The notes beneath the pieces are model-generated. The model was not told where the DNA came from. It saw only the letters and a list, made by a program, of their open reading frames with translations, and ran no database searches. DNA of 64,000 nucleotides from Oceanospirillum multiglobuliferum (GTDB taxonomy: Bacteria; Pseudomonadota; Gammaproteobacteria; Pseudomonadales; Halomonadaceae), in contig NZ_FUXG01000013.1 in assembly GCF_900167095.1 (NCBI RefSeq), forward strand, positions 1-64,000, written 5' to 3'. A program made the position numbers and the translations under genes. Shown one piece after another: positions 48,291 through 56,299 of this stretch. Each line of letters begins with the position of its first letter. The first letter of the stretch is position 1.

Positions 48291-48880
48291 AAATCGAGGT
48301 TATCTCAATCTCAAAATATCGTTGAGCTACTTAAGGTTAACTCAGGCCAAAAGTTTAACGCCCGTCAAATTGAGAAAAACGGTCTAGAAATTCGCGTGGT
48401 AATGGCGGTAATCAATGGTTGCACCCTGATATTGTGGCGATGCAGCTAGTAGATAAAGAATGGAATGATCTAATAAGAGCTTGCGTAAAGCAGGGAGCAG
48501 GGCAAAGCGTTCGCCTATGGTCTTTTGAGGTAAGAAAAGAGCTCTCAGGCTCAAATGCGAGGAAAAGCTTCTTCCAAGCCGTTAGTAATTCTGGCTGGGC
48601 AAACGAGGGTTATCTAGTTGTAACATCAATATCTGACTTAAGCGTAGAGCAAGAGTTAAGAATGCTATCAGCACCTCATGGTATTGGCGTGATTTTATTA
48701 AATCCTGAAAATCTAAGTGAAAGTGAAATGATGCTGCCAGCAAGGTCAAGAGCTGAAGTTGACTGGCAATCAGTCAATCGAATTCTAGTGGAGAACGAAG
48801 ATTTTAAAGATTACATAGAGTTTGTTTCTACTTATTATCAAACAGGTAGAGTGAGAGCTAGAGACTGGAATAAAGTTTAA
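48291..48880 (+). pseudogene. Decayed COG2958/HrgA-like gene with an internal deletion
   Basis: A 5' fragment around 48300-48375 reads LSQSQNIVELLKVNSGQKFN followed by ARQIE, like the N-terminal winged-helix (HARE-type) region of COG2958/HrgA proteins, but it has no start codon. In another frame from 48374 the sequence reads EKRSRNSRGNGGNQWLHPDI and continues to 48880 (LWSFEVRKEL, FFQAVSNSGWANEGYLV, HGIGVILLNPE, ending RARDWNKV), matching the C-terminal part. The middle of the gene is missing and the halves are out of frame. The 3' part alone keeps an open frame of 153 codons from a TTG at 48419, but I think it is not a real start. HrgA relatives often lie near restriction-modification genes. 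Confidence 0.7.
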
Positions 48881-48949
48881 CTTCACTTATTTTTACATGA
48901 ACAAAAAATTCTACTGCTCTTTGAAACTGGAAGTGGTAACTATGGTTGG

Positions 48950-48987
48950 ATGAGCCGAACCTCTTCATAATAGGCGGCTCATTTTTA
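48950..48987 (+). terminator. Terminator after the COG2958-like remnant
   Basis: TGAGCCG (48951-48957) pairs with CGGCTCA (48975-48981) and is followed by TTTTT. It also separates the converging hisC transcript. Confidence 0.75.
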
Positions 48988-49002
48988 ATAGCGCGGGGTT
49001 TC

Positions 49003-50067
49003 TCAGGCTAGCTTAGGATGCTCTTTTAGTGCTGATATCATCGCTTCCATCTCTTGGCGCGTACCGATTGTGATCCGTAAGAAGTTCTCAATACTTGGCT
49101 TAGTAAAATGACGCACTAAAATATTGCGACTGCGCAGGTGTGTCATGAGCTCTGCGCCACTGATCTCTGGATGGCTGGCAAAAATAAAGTTTGTGCTTGA
49201 AGGTAGGGCATTGAAGCCTAATGCAGTCAGTTGCTCATCTGTCCATTGACGATCTGCTATGATCTGTTGAGTGGTCTGCTCAAAGTAGCGTTGATCCTCT
49301 ATGGCTGCACTGGCCGCTGCAATGGCCAGCATGTCTAATGGGTAGGAGTTAAACGAGTTTTTAACGCGCTCTAGTCCTGCAATAAGCTCTGGGCTTCCAA
49401 TGGCAAAGCCAACCCGCATACCTGCTAAGCTGCGAGACTTGGACAGTGTTTGAATCACCAGCAGATTGGGGTACTGGTTCACCAGTGTCACTGCACTTTC
49501 AGCTCCAAAATCCACATAAGCCTCATCGACAACCACAACAGTTTCGGTGTTTTCTTGCAATAAAGCTTCAATATCTGTTAACGGCAAAGCAACGCCTGTT
49601 GGCGCATTTGGGTTTGCAAAAATAATGCCGCCGTTTGGTTGAGCATAGTCAGCTAGGTTGATTCTATAGTCTGTCGTTAAGGGCACATGCTGTGTTTTGA
49701 TCTGATAAAGATCGCAATACACATCATAGAAACTATAGGTTGTGCTAGGCAGTAGTAGCGGTAAGGGTTGGCGGAAGAATGCCATAAATGTGTGAGCAAG
49801 TACTTCATCTGAGCCGTTACCGACAAAAACCTGATCGTAATCCACATGGAAATGCTGAGCGAGGGTTTGCTTCAGTTGTGTTGAGTCAGGATCTGAGTAC
49901 AAACGCAGACGCTCTTTAGGGAAGTGCGTAAGTACTTCTACCACCTTAGGAGATGGTGGATAAGGGTTTTCGTTGGTGTTGAGCTTAATAATATTGCCCT
50001 GCTTGGGTTGTTCACCTGGCACGTAGGGCTGAAGGGATAAGATCGCCTCACTCCAAAACTTACTCAT
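49003..50067 (-). CDS. hisC: Histidinol-phosphate aminotransferase
   Basis: PLP-dependent class I/II aminotransferase, 354 residues. It converts imidazole-acetol phosphate to histidinol phosphate in histidine biosynthesis, and related enzymes also act on aromatic keto acids. Motifs are NTNENPYPPSPKV near residue 30, VFVGNGSDEVLAHTF, NPNAPTGVALP, DEAYVDFG, and the PLP lysine in TLSKSRSLAGMRVGFAIG. It is not in a his operon, as is common for one of the HisC paralogues in gammaproteobacteria. A role in Phe/Tyr synthesis is a reasonable alternative. Confidence 0.9.
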   Translation of the reverse strand: MSKFWSEAILSLQPYVPGEQPKQGNIIKLNTNENPYPPSPKVVEVLTHFPKERLRLYSDPDSTQLKQTLAQHFHVDYDQVFVGNGSDEVLAHTFMAFFRQPLPLLLPSTTYSFYDVYCDLYQIKTQHVPLTTDYRINLADYAQPNGGIIFANPNAPTGVALPLTDIEALLQENTETVVVVDEAYVDFGAESAVTLVNQYPNLLVIQTLSKSRSLAGMRVGFAIGSPELIAGLERVKNSFNSYPLDMLAIAAASAAIEDQRYFEQTTQQIIADRQWTDEQLTALGFNALPSSTNFIFASHPEISGAELMTHLRSRNILVRHFTKPSIENFLRITIGTRQEMEAMISALKEHPKLA

Positions 50068-50340
50068 TTGCTACAAACTCTTCTGTTAGCGATAACGCAT
50101 GGGTCAAAGGTGTCTAGCGTAGCATTGCGCCAGTTTTTCAGCTACGGACATTTCTGATTTGGTGGAGATTCAGTTTTTTCAAAGGGAGGTCGAGCGGCTT
50201 TGTAAAAATAATTTTACAGTAGTATGTTCTGGTTATTTGTTTTTATATAGTTGAAAAAGCTGGTTTAATTGGTTTTGTGATAGTATTGATGTTGAAGAAT
50301 CGATTCTTTATCAGAGAATCGATCTGACCTATGGATGAGT
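50068..50340. other. Intergenic region between hisC and the yitT leader
   Basis: About 270 bases. An inverted repeat ATCGATTC ... GAATCGAT (50295-50322) with a short loop is the main structure. It may be a regulator-binding palindrome or a hairpin. No gene is seen. Confidence 0.45.
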
Positions 50341-50553
50341 GGCCGATCATATCCTGTTTTTGTGCCATTTGTTCCGCGCTCCAATAACAATAATTTTGCG
50401 ACATCTTCTCAGCCCTATCGGGCTTTGGGTCAGAAGCGTCACTCTGTCGATTGATCTGGACAGAGCCGTTCCGCTTAGGTCAAAAGCCGAAGCGGTCATT
50501 GTGTCTATCAATCCTCTACCGAAGATTGGTTTAAAGTTATTGGAGCGTTATCA
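50341..50553 (+). promoter_or_regulatory. Hairpin-rich leader upstream of yitT (candidate cis-regulatory RNA)
   Basis: The 200-base stretch before the YitT gene contains three consecutive perfect stems: AGCCC-TATC-GGGCT (50411-50424), CTCTGTC ... GACAGAG (50442-50465), and CCGCTT ... AAGCGG (50471-50495). It also has two similar GGTCA-A-AAGC segments (around 50428 and 50478). I do not recognise a known riboswitch. A 72-codon frame runs through it and overlaps the yitT ATG by four bases, but its product looks non-natural. Confidence 0.4.
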
Positions 50554-51180
50554 ATGAAAGAACATGCCACTCACTGGCTCTCTATTTTAGAAGCTTGTCT
50601 ACTGGTCGCACTGGGTGTGCAGATGATTAATGCCGCAGGCCTGTTAGTCGGCGGTACGGCAGGCTTAGGTCTGATAGCACAACAAATGCTACCGAATCTC
50701 TCTTTTGGACAGCTTTTCTTTGTGATTAACTTGCCTTTTTATGCGGTCGCAATCCGCTATATGGGGACAACCTTCACCCTGCGCACCTTTGGCGCGGTGA
50801 CGCTGTTATCTTTACTCTCTGATTTGATTGAAAACACCATTAGTTTGCAGTTGGCGCATCCATTAATCGCTTCTATTTTAGGGGGGCTGTTAATTGGTTT
50901 TGGTTTGACGATTCTGATTCGCCACAATGCGTCGATTGGAGGTATTACGATTATGGCGGTTTTTTTAGAGCGAAGAATGAATATCAATGCTGCTAAAACA
51001 ACGCTGTGTACTGATGTGTCAATTTTATTGCTGGGTTTGGCGTTTTTCGATTTGATGACAGTGGGCTACTCCTTAGTGGCATTTGTGGCGGTGAGCTCGG
51101 TGTTGGGGCGCTATCGCCAGCCGAAGGTGGTGCTACCCGCAGTGGTACTCAACCCTAATGTTGTGGCCGCCAAAGGTTAA
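50554..51180 (+). CDS. YitT-family integral membrane protein
   Basis: A 208-residue protein with five or six membrane helices of the YitT / DUF161 type. The hallmark is LLVGGTAGLGLIAQQML near residue 30, followed by LSFGQLFFVINLPFYAVAI and LLIGFGLTILIRHNASIGGITIMAVFLE. The C-terminal cytoplasmic domain of longer YitT proteins is absent, giving a membrane-only form. The role is unknown, probably transport. The leader upstream is hairpin-rich. Confidence 0.85.
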   Translation: MKEHATHWLSILEACLLVALGVQMINAAGLLVGGTAGLGLIAQQMLPNLSFGQLFFVINLPFYAVAIRYMGTTFTLRTFGAVTLLSLLSDLIENTISLQLAHPLIASILGGLLIGFGLTILIRHNASIGGITIMAVFLERRMNINAAKTTLCTDVSILLLGLAFFDLMTVGYSLVAFVAVSSVLGRYRQPKVVLPAVVLNPNVVAAKG

Positions 51181-51384
51181 GACATTAATATGGTTGATAT
51201 AAACCAAGTTTAAAGCGCCTACATTTAAATCTGATGTTGAGTTAAATAAATAGATGAGCGCTTTAGGTGGCTAATCGGCTAAAGCCAGGTCTTGTATGGC
51301 CTGTATCGAATGAAATGCAGTTGAAACGACTTTTTTTCAATATTTATGATAATAATGCATTTATTTAGTAGCTTGTTTCTAAAG
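51181..51384. other. Intergenic region between yitT and the cold-shock promoter
   Basis: About 200 AT-rich bases. AAAGCGC and GCGCTTT could pair across a 40-base gap, but this is not a convincing terminator. No gene is recognised. Confidence 0.35.
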
Positions 51385-51387
51385 CCT

Positions 51388-51562
51388 TGTTATACTGCTC
51401 CTCGTTCGGTGATGAAGCTAACGCGAAGTAACCGACACCCGGAGAGGTCTTATGGCTGTCCTCAGGCTCGGGATTGTAGAGTCTGATGAGTAAAACCTGT
51501 CACTTGAGTGATAGGGCATTAAGAAAGGCCAGTAAGCTGGCAATAGAAGTTAAGAGAATGTT
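51388..51562 (+). promoter_or_regulatory. Promoter and long 5' leader of the cold-shock gene
   Basis: An extended -10 element (TGTTATACT, hexamer 51391-51396) lies about 165 bases before the CspA-type start codon. The transcript would carry a leader of roughly 160 bases, which is typical of cspA mRNAs, where the leader works as a temperature-responsive structure. The leader ends with AAGAGA just before the ATG. Structure was not computed. Confidence 0.6.
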
Positions 51563-51772
51563 ATGTCAAATTTAGTTCAAGGTACTGTTAAGTGGTTCAA
51601 TGACGAGAAAGGCTTCGGCTTCATTGAGCAGGAAGGTGGTAAAGACGTATTCGTACACCACAGTGCAATTAACGGTAACGGCCGTAAGACCCTTCACGAA
51701 GGCCAACAAGTAACAATGCAAGTTGTTGCTGGTCAGAAAGGTCCACAAGCTGAGAACGTAACTCCGGTTTAA
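51563..51772 (+). CDS. CspA-family cold-shock protein
   Basis: A 69-residue single cold-shock domain that binds single-stranded RNA and DNA. Both RNP motifs are present: KGFGFIEQ (RNP1) and VFVHHSAI (RNP2), preceded by [13 protein letters not shown]. It acts as an RNA chaperone in cold adaptation or growth-phase control. The long leader suggests post-transcriptional control. It is followed by a strong terminator. Confidence 0.97.
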   Translation: MSNLVQGTVKWFNDEKGFGFIEQEGGKDVFVHHSAINGNGRKTLHEGQQVTMQVVAGQKGPQAENVTPV

Positions 51773-51787
51773 GTTCTAGTTTGAAGC

Positions 51788-51813
51788 AAAGCCCAGTCAT
51801 TGTACTGGGCTTT
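51788..51813 (+). terminator. Terminator of the cold-shock gene
   Basis: AAAGCCCAGT pairs with ACTGGGCTTT around CATTGT, followed by a T-rich tract. Confidence 0.9.
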
Positions 51814-51989
51814 GTTGTTTCTGCTCTATTACTTTATTGATCAGATTCATCTCGTTTGTTCTGTTTTATCCCATTCTTATATCTTTCCCTCTGCTTTCAT
51901 AGCTTTAGAATAAAGTAGTGCTATCTGCTTGTTTGTCTTAGGTTTACACTGCGCTTAGATCTCTTCTTTTGCCATATTGGGTGATAAAA

Positions 51990-53270
51990 ATGGCCAATAA
52001 TAAAAAACTTTTGCATCAGGTTCGCCAGTTGTCTGACAAAATGGTTGAGCTACAAGCACCTATTCGTGTGTTAGATGCAGTGAACTGGGATAAAAGTGTA
52101 AAGCAGGAGTTTTTTAAGTATAAGGCAGAGCGCCTGCCCAATATTACCCGTGATACTTATCTGCAACGAGATTTAGGCTTTGACCCAGAAAACTTGCGCC
52201 ATGCCTTCAGTACCTTGGAGCAAGAGATCAGCCGCACCATCGGGCAGTTAAACCCTATGGCCCGTTTGATGAAGCGGATGTGTACTGAGTACCGTCAAGT
52301 GTTGCGTATGATTGAGTCACGGGGAACGCCGGACTTTCATTACTATTCCGTTGAGCTTTACGGTCATCCGCATGATGTTTTCCATGCGGGCGACCCAACG
52401 CTTGCTGAACTGGCCATTATGTTGGAAGAGCCGTTGGTTCGTCTGATGGATCACAGTATCTTACCGGATGACCCTAAAGATATTCCAGCAGAACAGGCCC
52501 TTTCTTACCTTGATAGTGTATTGAATAAAAGCATGCCGGGGCTGAATGCGCGCGTGATTCTGTCTGACGGTATTGTCAGTGACGCAGCGGCAGGTAGTGA
52601 TTACATTAAACTCAATAAAGAAGTGATGTTTTCTCAGAGAGAGCTTGATCTGCTAGAGGCTCATGAAGGCTGGATTCATGTGGGAACCACTCAAAATGGT
52701 TTGGCCCAACCTTATCTGACCTGTTTAGCAAAAGGTACGCCTAGCTCAACAGTGACCCAAGAAGGCTTAGCGGTATTAACTGAGATCATTACGCTACGCT
52801 CTACTCCAAGGCGGTTATCTAAACTGATTAATCGAATTCGGGCGGTTACTTTAGCAACGGATGGCGCAGATTTTATAGAGGTGTTCCGTTATCTGCGTGA
52901 CAAGGGTTTGAGTGAAGAGGATAGCTATACTATTGCCAGTCGCACTTTTCGTGGCAGCTTGCCGGATGGTTTGCCCTTCACTAAAGATTTGGCTTATATC
53001 AAAGGCTTTGTGCTGACGTATAACTTCTTCCGAGTTGCGGTGCAAAAGGGTCGGATTGATCTGTTACCTCTGCTTTTGGTGGGCAAAATCAACCTTGATG
53101 ATTTCCGCTTGATCAGTGAGTTGCATGAGCAAGGCATTGTGGTGGCACCTAAGTTCTTACCGCCACACTTTCAAGATCTGCGCGGCTTAGTGACTTGGTT
53201 AAGTTTTGGCCGCTTTATTGGCTCGTTGAAGTTTGACCAATTGGAAAAAGATTACAGCCCATTATTTTAG
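51990..53270 (+). CDS. QEGLA-motif (MATCAP / DUF1704-type) metallopeptidase
   Basis: A 426-residue protein called flavohemoglobin expression-modulating QEGLA motif protein in databases. The motif TVTQEGLAVLTE is present near residue 258. A zinc-peptidase-like HEGWIH (HExxxH) segment lies near residue 230, as in the MATCAP tyrosine carboxypeptidase family. It has no signal peptide. The native substrate in bacteria is unknown. GGGTGA precedes the ATG at 51990; an upstream TTG is rejected. It is not linked to an hmp gene here. Confidence 0.85.
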   Translation: MANNKKLLHQVRQLSDKMVELQAPIRVLDAVNWDKSVKQEFFKYKAERLPNITRDTYLQRDLGFDPENLRHAFSTLEQEISRTIGQLNPMARLMKRMCTEYRQVLRMIESRGTPDFHYYSVELYGHPHDVFHAGDPTLAELAIMLEEPLVRLMDHSILPDDPKDIPAEQALSYLDSVLNKSMPGLNARVILSDGIVSDAAAGSDYIKLNKEVMFSQRELDLLEAHEGWIHVGTTQNGLAQPYLTCLAKGTPSSTVTQEGLAVLTEIITLRSTPRRLSKLINRIRAVTLATDGADFIEVFRYLRDKGLSEEDSYTIASRTFRGSLPDGLPFTKDLAYIKGFVLTYNFFRVAVQKGRIDLLPLLLVGKINLDDFRLISELHEQGIVVAPKFLPPHFQDLRGLVTWLSFGRFIGSLKFDQLEKDYSPLF

Positions 53271-53328
53271 GTTGAAACTGATTGATGCTATTTCCCCTTA
53301 ATTGATCTCTTTGATTGCGAGGCAGCTT

Positions 53329-54702
53329 GTGAAACGTCGGGAATTTTTACAATTGGGTGCATTATCAACAGCAGGTTTGTGTTTACCTCGCTGGTCTTTA
53401 GCTCAGGTGAATGCTGTGCAGCCTTATCATTACCGACTGACAGCAGAATTGGCTGAGGCAGAGCTGGTTACAGGTATTAAAACGCCTGTGATGGCTTTTA
53501 ATGGTCAAACACCAGCACCCATTATTCGAGCCAAACAGGGGCAGCCGATTCGTATTGAGTTTGAAAATAAACTCAACGAACCCACGACTATTCATTGGCA
53601 TGGGCTGCGTATTCCAATTGAAATGGATGGTGTGCCTTTTCTAAGCCAACCACCTGTCATGCCTGGCGAAACTTTTGTCTACGAGTTTACACCTCCTGAT
53701 GGGGGTACTTTTTGGTACCACCCCCATATGAACAGTGTTGAACAGTTAGGTCGCGGTTTGGTTGGCGCATTAGTGGTTGAAGAGGCCGTTAAACCGAGCT
53801 TCGATATCGACGAAACTTTGATCTTAAAGCACTGGCATATTAATGATCAGGGCGAGTGGCAAGTGTTGAGCCAGCCCCGTTATGCAGCGCGTATGGGAAC
53901 ACCGGGCGAGTGGGGGACAGTGAATGGTCTCAAACAGCCTCAATATCGCTATCCAGCTGGCAGTTTAGTACGGTTGCGGGTTGTAAATGTCGATAATACC
54001 ATGACCTATCACTTGCGTTTGAAAGGTGTTGAGGCACAAGTCATCGCCATTGATGGCAATCCAATTTCAGAGCCTTACCCTCTTATGCAACATAAAATGG
54101 GGCCGGGGATGCGTTTGGATGTGGCGTTTATTATGCCGAATACTGCCAAGCCTTTTGTGTTAGAGCATATGCGAGGAAAATTTGGTTTTCCTATGGCCAG
54201 CTTTGCCCGTAATGAACAGGTTGTGGCGCACCAAAAAAGAACCCTGCCAAAGTTGCCTCTTAACCCTATTCCTGTGCCTGATCTGACCAATGCCGAAACG
54301 GTGAACTTCATTTTTGAGTGGGAAGGGGCGATCAGTCCTAGCGATCAATCCGGACAGGCGCACCCCACATTCTGGTTGATCAATCGTCGCCCTTGGCAAG
54401 GTATGGGGCCGGGTAATATCCCAGAGCCAGTGGCAAATTTAAAGCTGGGTAAAAGCTATATATTTGATCTGCGCAACAACACTCAATACCACCATCCCAT
54501 TCACCTGCATGGGCATACGTTCTGGGTGCTAGAAATGGATGGCGAGCCTGTAAAACCTTTTCATACCGATACGATCTTGTTGGGTAAGAATGGTCGAGCT
54601 AAGGCTGCTTTTGTGGCTGACAATCCGGGGCGATGGATGTACCACTGCCATGTAATTGAGCATATGAAAACAGGTTTGATGGGCTATATTCAGGTCAGTT
54701 AG
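53329..54702 (+). CDS. Tat-exported multicopper oxidase (laccase-like)
   Basis: A 457-residue, three-cupredoxin oxidase. The N terminus VKRREFLQLG is a twin-arginine signal with a hydrophobic stretch ending in SLA. All copper motifs are present: IHWHGL, WYHPHM, HHPIHLHGHTF, and YHCHVIEHMKTGLM with the type 1 Met. It should oxidise a phenol, metal or other donor and reduce oxygen to water in the periplasm. The GTG at 53329 is chosen because GAGG lies six bases upstream. It converges on a second multicopper oxidase and may form part of the same functional locus. Confidence 0.93.
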   Translation: MKRREFLQLGALSTAGLCLPRWSLAQVNAVQPYHYRLTAELAEAELVTGIKTPVMAFNGQTPAPIIRAKQGQPIRIEFENKLNEPTTIHWHGLRIPIEMDGVPFLSQPPVMPGETFVYEFTPPDGGTFWYHPHMNSVEQLGRGLVGALVVEEAVKPSFDIDETLILKHWHINDQGEWQVLSQPRYAARMGTPGEWGTVNGLKQPQYRYPAGSLVRLRVVNVDNTMTYHLRLKGVEAQVIAIDGNPISEPYPLMQHKMGPGMRLDVAFIMPNTAKPFVLEHMRGKFGFPMASFARNEQVVAHQKRTLPKLPLNPIPVPDLTNAETVNFIFEWEGAISPSDQSGQAHPTFWLINRRPWQGMGPGNIPEPVANLKLGKSYIFDLRNNTQYHHPIHLHGHTFWVLEMDGEPVKPFHTDTILLGKNGRAKAAFVADNPGRWMYHCHVIEHMKTGLMGYIQVS

Positions 54703-54706
54703 TAAT

Positions 54707-54738
54707 AAGGGCAAGCGGCTATTCAGCGGCTTGCCCTT
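54707..54738. terminator. Bidirectional terminator between the two multicopper oxidase genes
   Basis: AAGGGCAAGC pairs with GCTTGCCCTT around an inner GC-containing loop. It serves both convergent units. Confidence 0.8.
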
Positions 54739-54751
54739 TATGAACTATTGA

Positions 54752-56299
54752 TTAAGTCGGTTGATAAACATTAATTGCTTGCATCATACCCAGGTCTTCA
54801 TGGGTCAAATTATGGCAATGGAAAACAAAAGTACCTGTGTAATCTTTAAAGCGTGTTCTGAAACGAAGACGCTGGAAAGGCTCCAAGTTGACAGTGTCTA
54901 ACCAAATACCGGACTTTACGCCACCACCAGAAATCATCTGAAATGGATTCACATGAATATGGAAGGGGTGTGACTCTGCGGTGTGGTTATAAACCTCCCA
55001 CTCTTCCACGGCATTCAGTGGAATCTGCCAAGCATTGCTACAAGAGAAAGGCTCGCCATTGATGGTGTATTTTGGCCCTGTAGGGTCACCGGATAGACCA
55101 AACTCTAAACGCCGACCGAAGGTTACCTCATCATCTTTAATGTTATCCAATGAAGCTGGGCGTGGTAATTTACCGCTATATAGTGGCATATCTTGGCTAT
55201 CGCCTGTGACTTCAAGGTAGGCGACAACTTCATTCTCAACCCCTTCTGCGCCACTGTGTATTGGGTATAGGCCCGGTTTTTTAGCTTTGATCAATAGATC
55301 CGCACGGTTGCCTGGAATCAATACCAGCTGGTCGATCGCTTCTGTTTTTTCTAGTGGATTGCCGTCGAAACAAAGCGCAGTCATTTGGTGCTCTTCAATG
55401 CTCAGCTTCATATTCGCCATATGACTGGCGTTTACCATGCGCCAGTACTGAACTTCACCCGAGCGCATCGTAATGGTTGGCTTTAGCTGGCCATTGATAT
55501 AGATGTCGCCATAGGTGTTCAGCAAGTCGTAGTTTTCACAGACGCCGATTGAGCTGCCGAGTAAGCTTTTGCTCCACTCTGTTTCAAAGCGCTGAGTTTG
55601 AAAGCAGATCACCTGCTCTTTTGCGGCTGCAATTTCTGGAATGCTGTTAAGCCCCTCTTCTCCTTCACTTTCAATGATCAGCGCCCCCGCCATGCCACTA
55701 GCAACTTGTAGTGATACTGAGCCATGAAAATGGGCATGATAGAAATAAGTACCCGGTGGATGATCTTTGGGGATTTGATAAACGTAGTGTTCGCTTTGCT
55801 GATAACTCACCAATAATAAAATATTGTCTGAAGGGCTATTCGGTGAAACATGAACACCATGCACGTGCATATTGGTGACGTTAAAACCACGGGGCTTGTT
55901 ATCACTATCATCTGGAATGGCGGTACAAAGATCCTGCAATGGGTCGTAGGGTAGCTTGTTGTGTAGGCTTAAACGAATGGTGTCCCCTGCTTTTACTCGT
56001 AAAGTTCTACCAATAGGCAGGCCATCGTAGCAGCGCAACATGACGGGCTGTCCACCAAGATCGAACCTGCCGTACTGTGCGTCAATACTGACTTGCAGCA
56101 GGCCATTTTTAGCTACCTCTTCTTTTGGATTGATCAATTTAGGTGACGGACCAAGGCGCGCCATTGAGCGATTAATGGCAGGCATTGCACAGCCAATGCT
56201 ACCGCCCAAAATGCCACTAGCGGCTGTGACGCCTAAACCTTTCAATAAGGTTCTGCGATTCAATTGAGTCGAGTGTAATAAGCTTTTATCTTTTTTCAT
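54752..56299 (-). CDS. Tat-exported multicopper oxidase, last gene of the GMC operon
   Basis: A 515-residue multicopper oxidase. It has a Tat signal (NRRTLLKGLG then AASGILGGSIGCA). A Cys follows the hydrophobic stretch, so lipoprotein processing is possible. Copper motifs are complete: MHVHGVHV, YFYHAHFHG, HPFHIHVNPF, and FHCHNLTHEDLGMM. Its ATG overlaps the GMC flavoprotein stop codon by four bases, a sign of translational coupling and perhaps of a stable complex. I infer that it accepts electrons from the flavoprotein. Its own substrate is otherwise unknown. It differs clearly from the convergent oxidase at 53329-54702. Confidence 0.92.
   Translation of the reverse strand: MKKDKSLLHSTQLNRRTLLKGLGVTAASGILGGSIGCAMPAINRSMARLGPSPKLINPKEEVAKNGLLQVSIDAQYGRFDLGGQPVMLRCYDGLPIGRTLRVKAGDTIRLSLHNKLPYDPLQDLCTAIPDDSDNKPRGFNVTNMHVHGVHVSPNSPSDNILLLVSYQQSEHYVYQIPKDHPPGTYFYHAHFHGSVSLQVASGMAGALIIESEGEEGLNSIPEIAAAKEQVICFQTQRFETEWSKSLLGSSIGVCENYDLLNTYGDIYINGQLKPTITMRSGEVQYWRMVNASHMANMKLSIEEHQMTALCFDGNPLEKTEAIDQLVLIPGNRADLLIKAKKPGLYPIHSGAEGVENEVVAYLEVTGDSQDMPLYSGKLPRPASLDNIKDDEVTFGRRLEFGLSGDPTGPKYTINGEPFSCSNAWQIPLNAVEEWEVYNHTAESHPFHIHVNPFQMISGGGVKSGIWLDTVNLEPFQRLRFRTRFKDYTGTFVFHCHNLTHEDLGMMQAINVYQPT

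Noticed and set aside
48419-48880. Intact 153-residue gene starting at TTG 48419
   Set aside because: Family similarity begins upstream of this codon and the N-terminal half of the family is found out of frame just before it, so it is better read as a decayed gene.
50339-50557. 72-codon frame ending in an ATGA overlap with yitT
   Set aside because: The overlap is suggestive, but the translated product does not look like a natural protein and the region is rich in RNA stems; kept only as a leader note.
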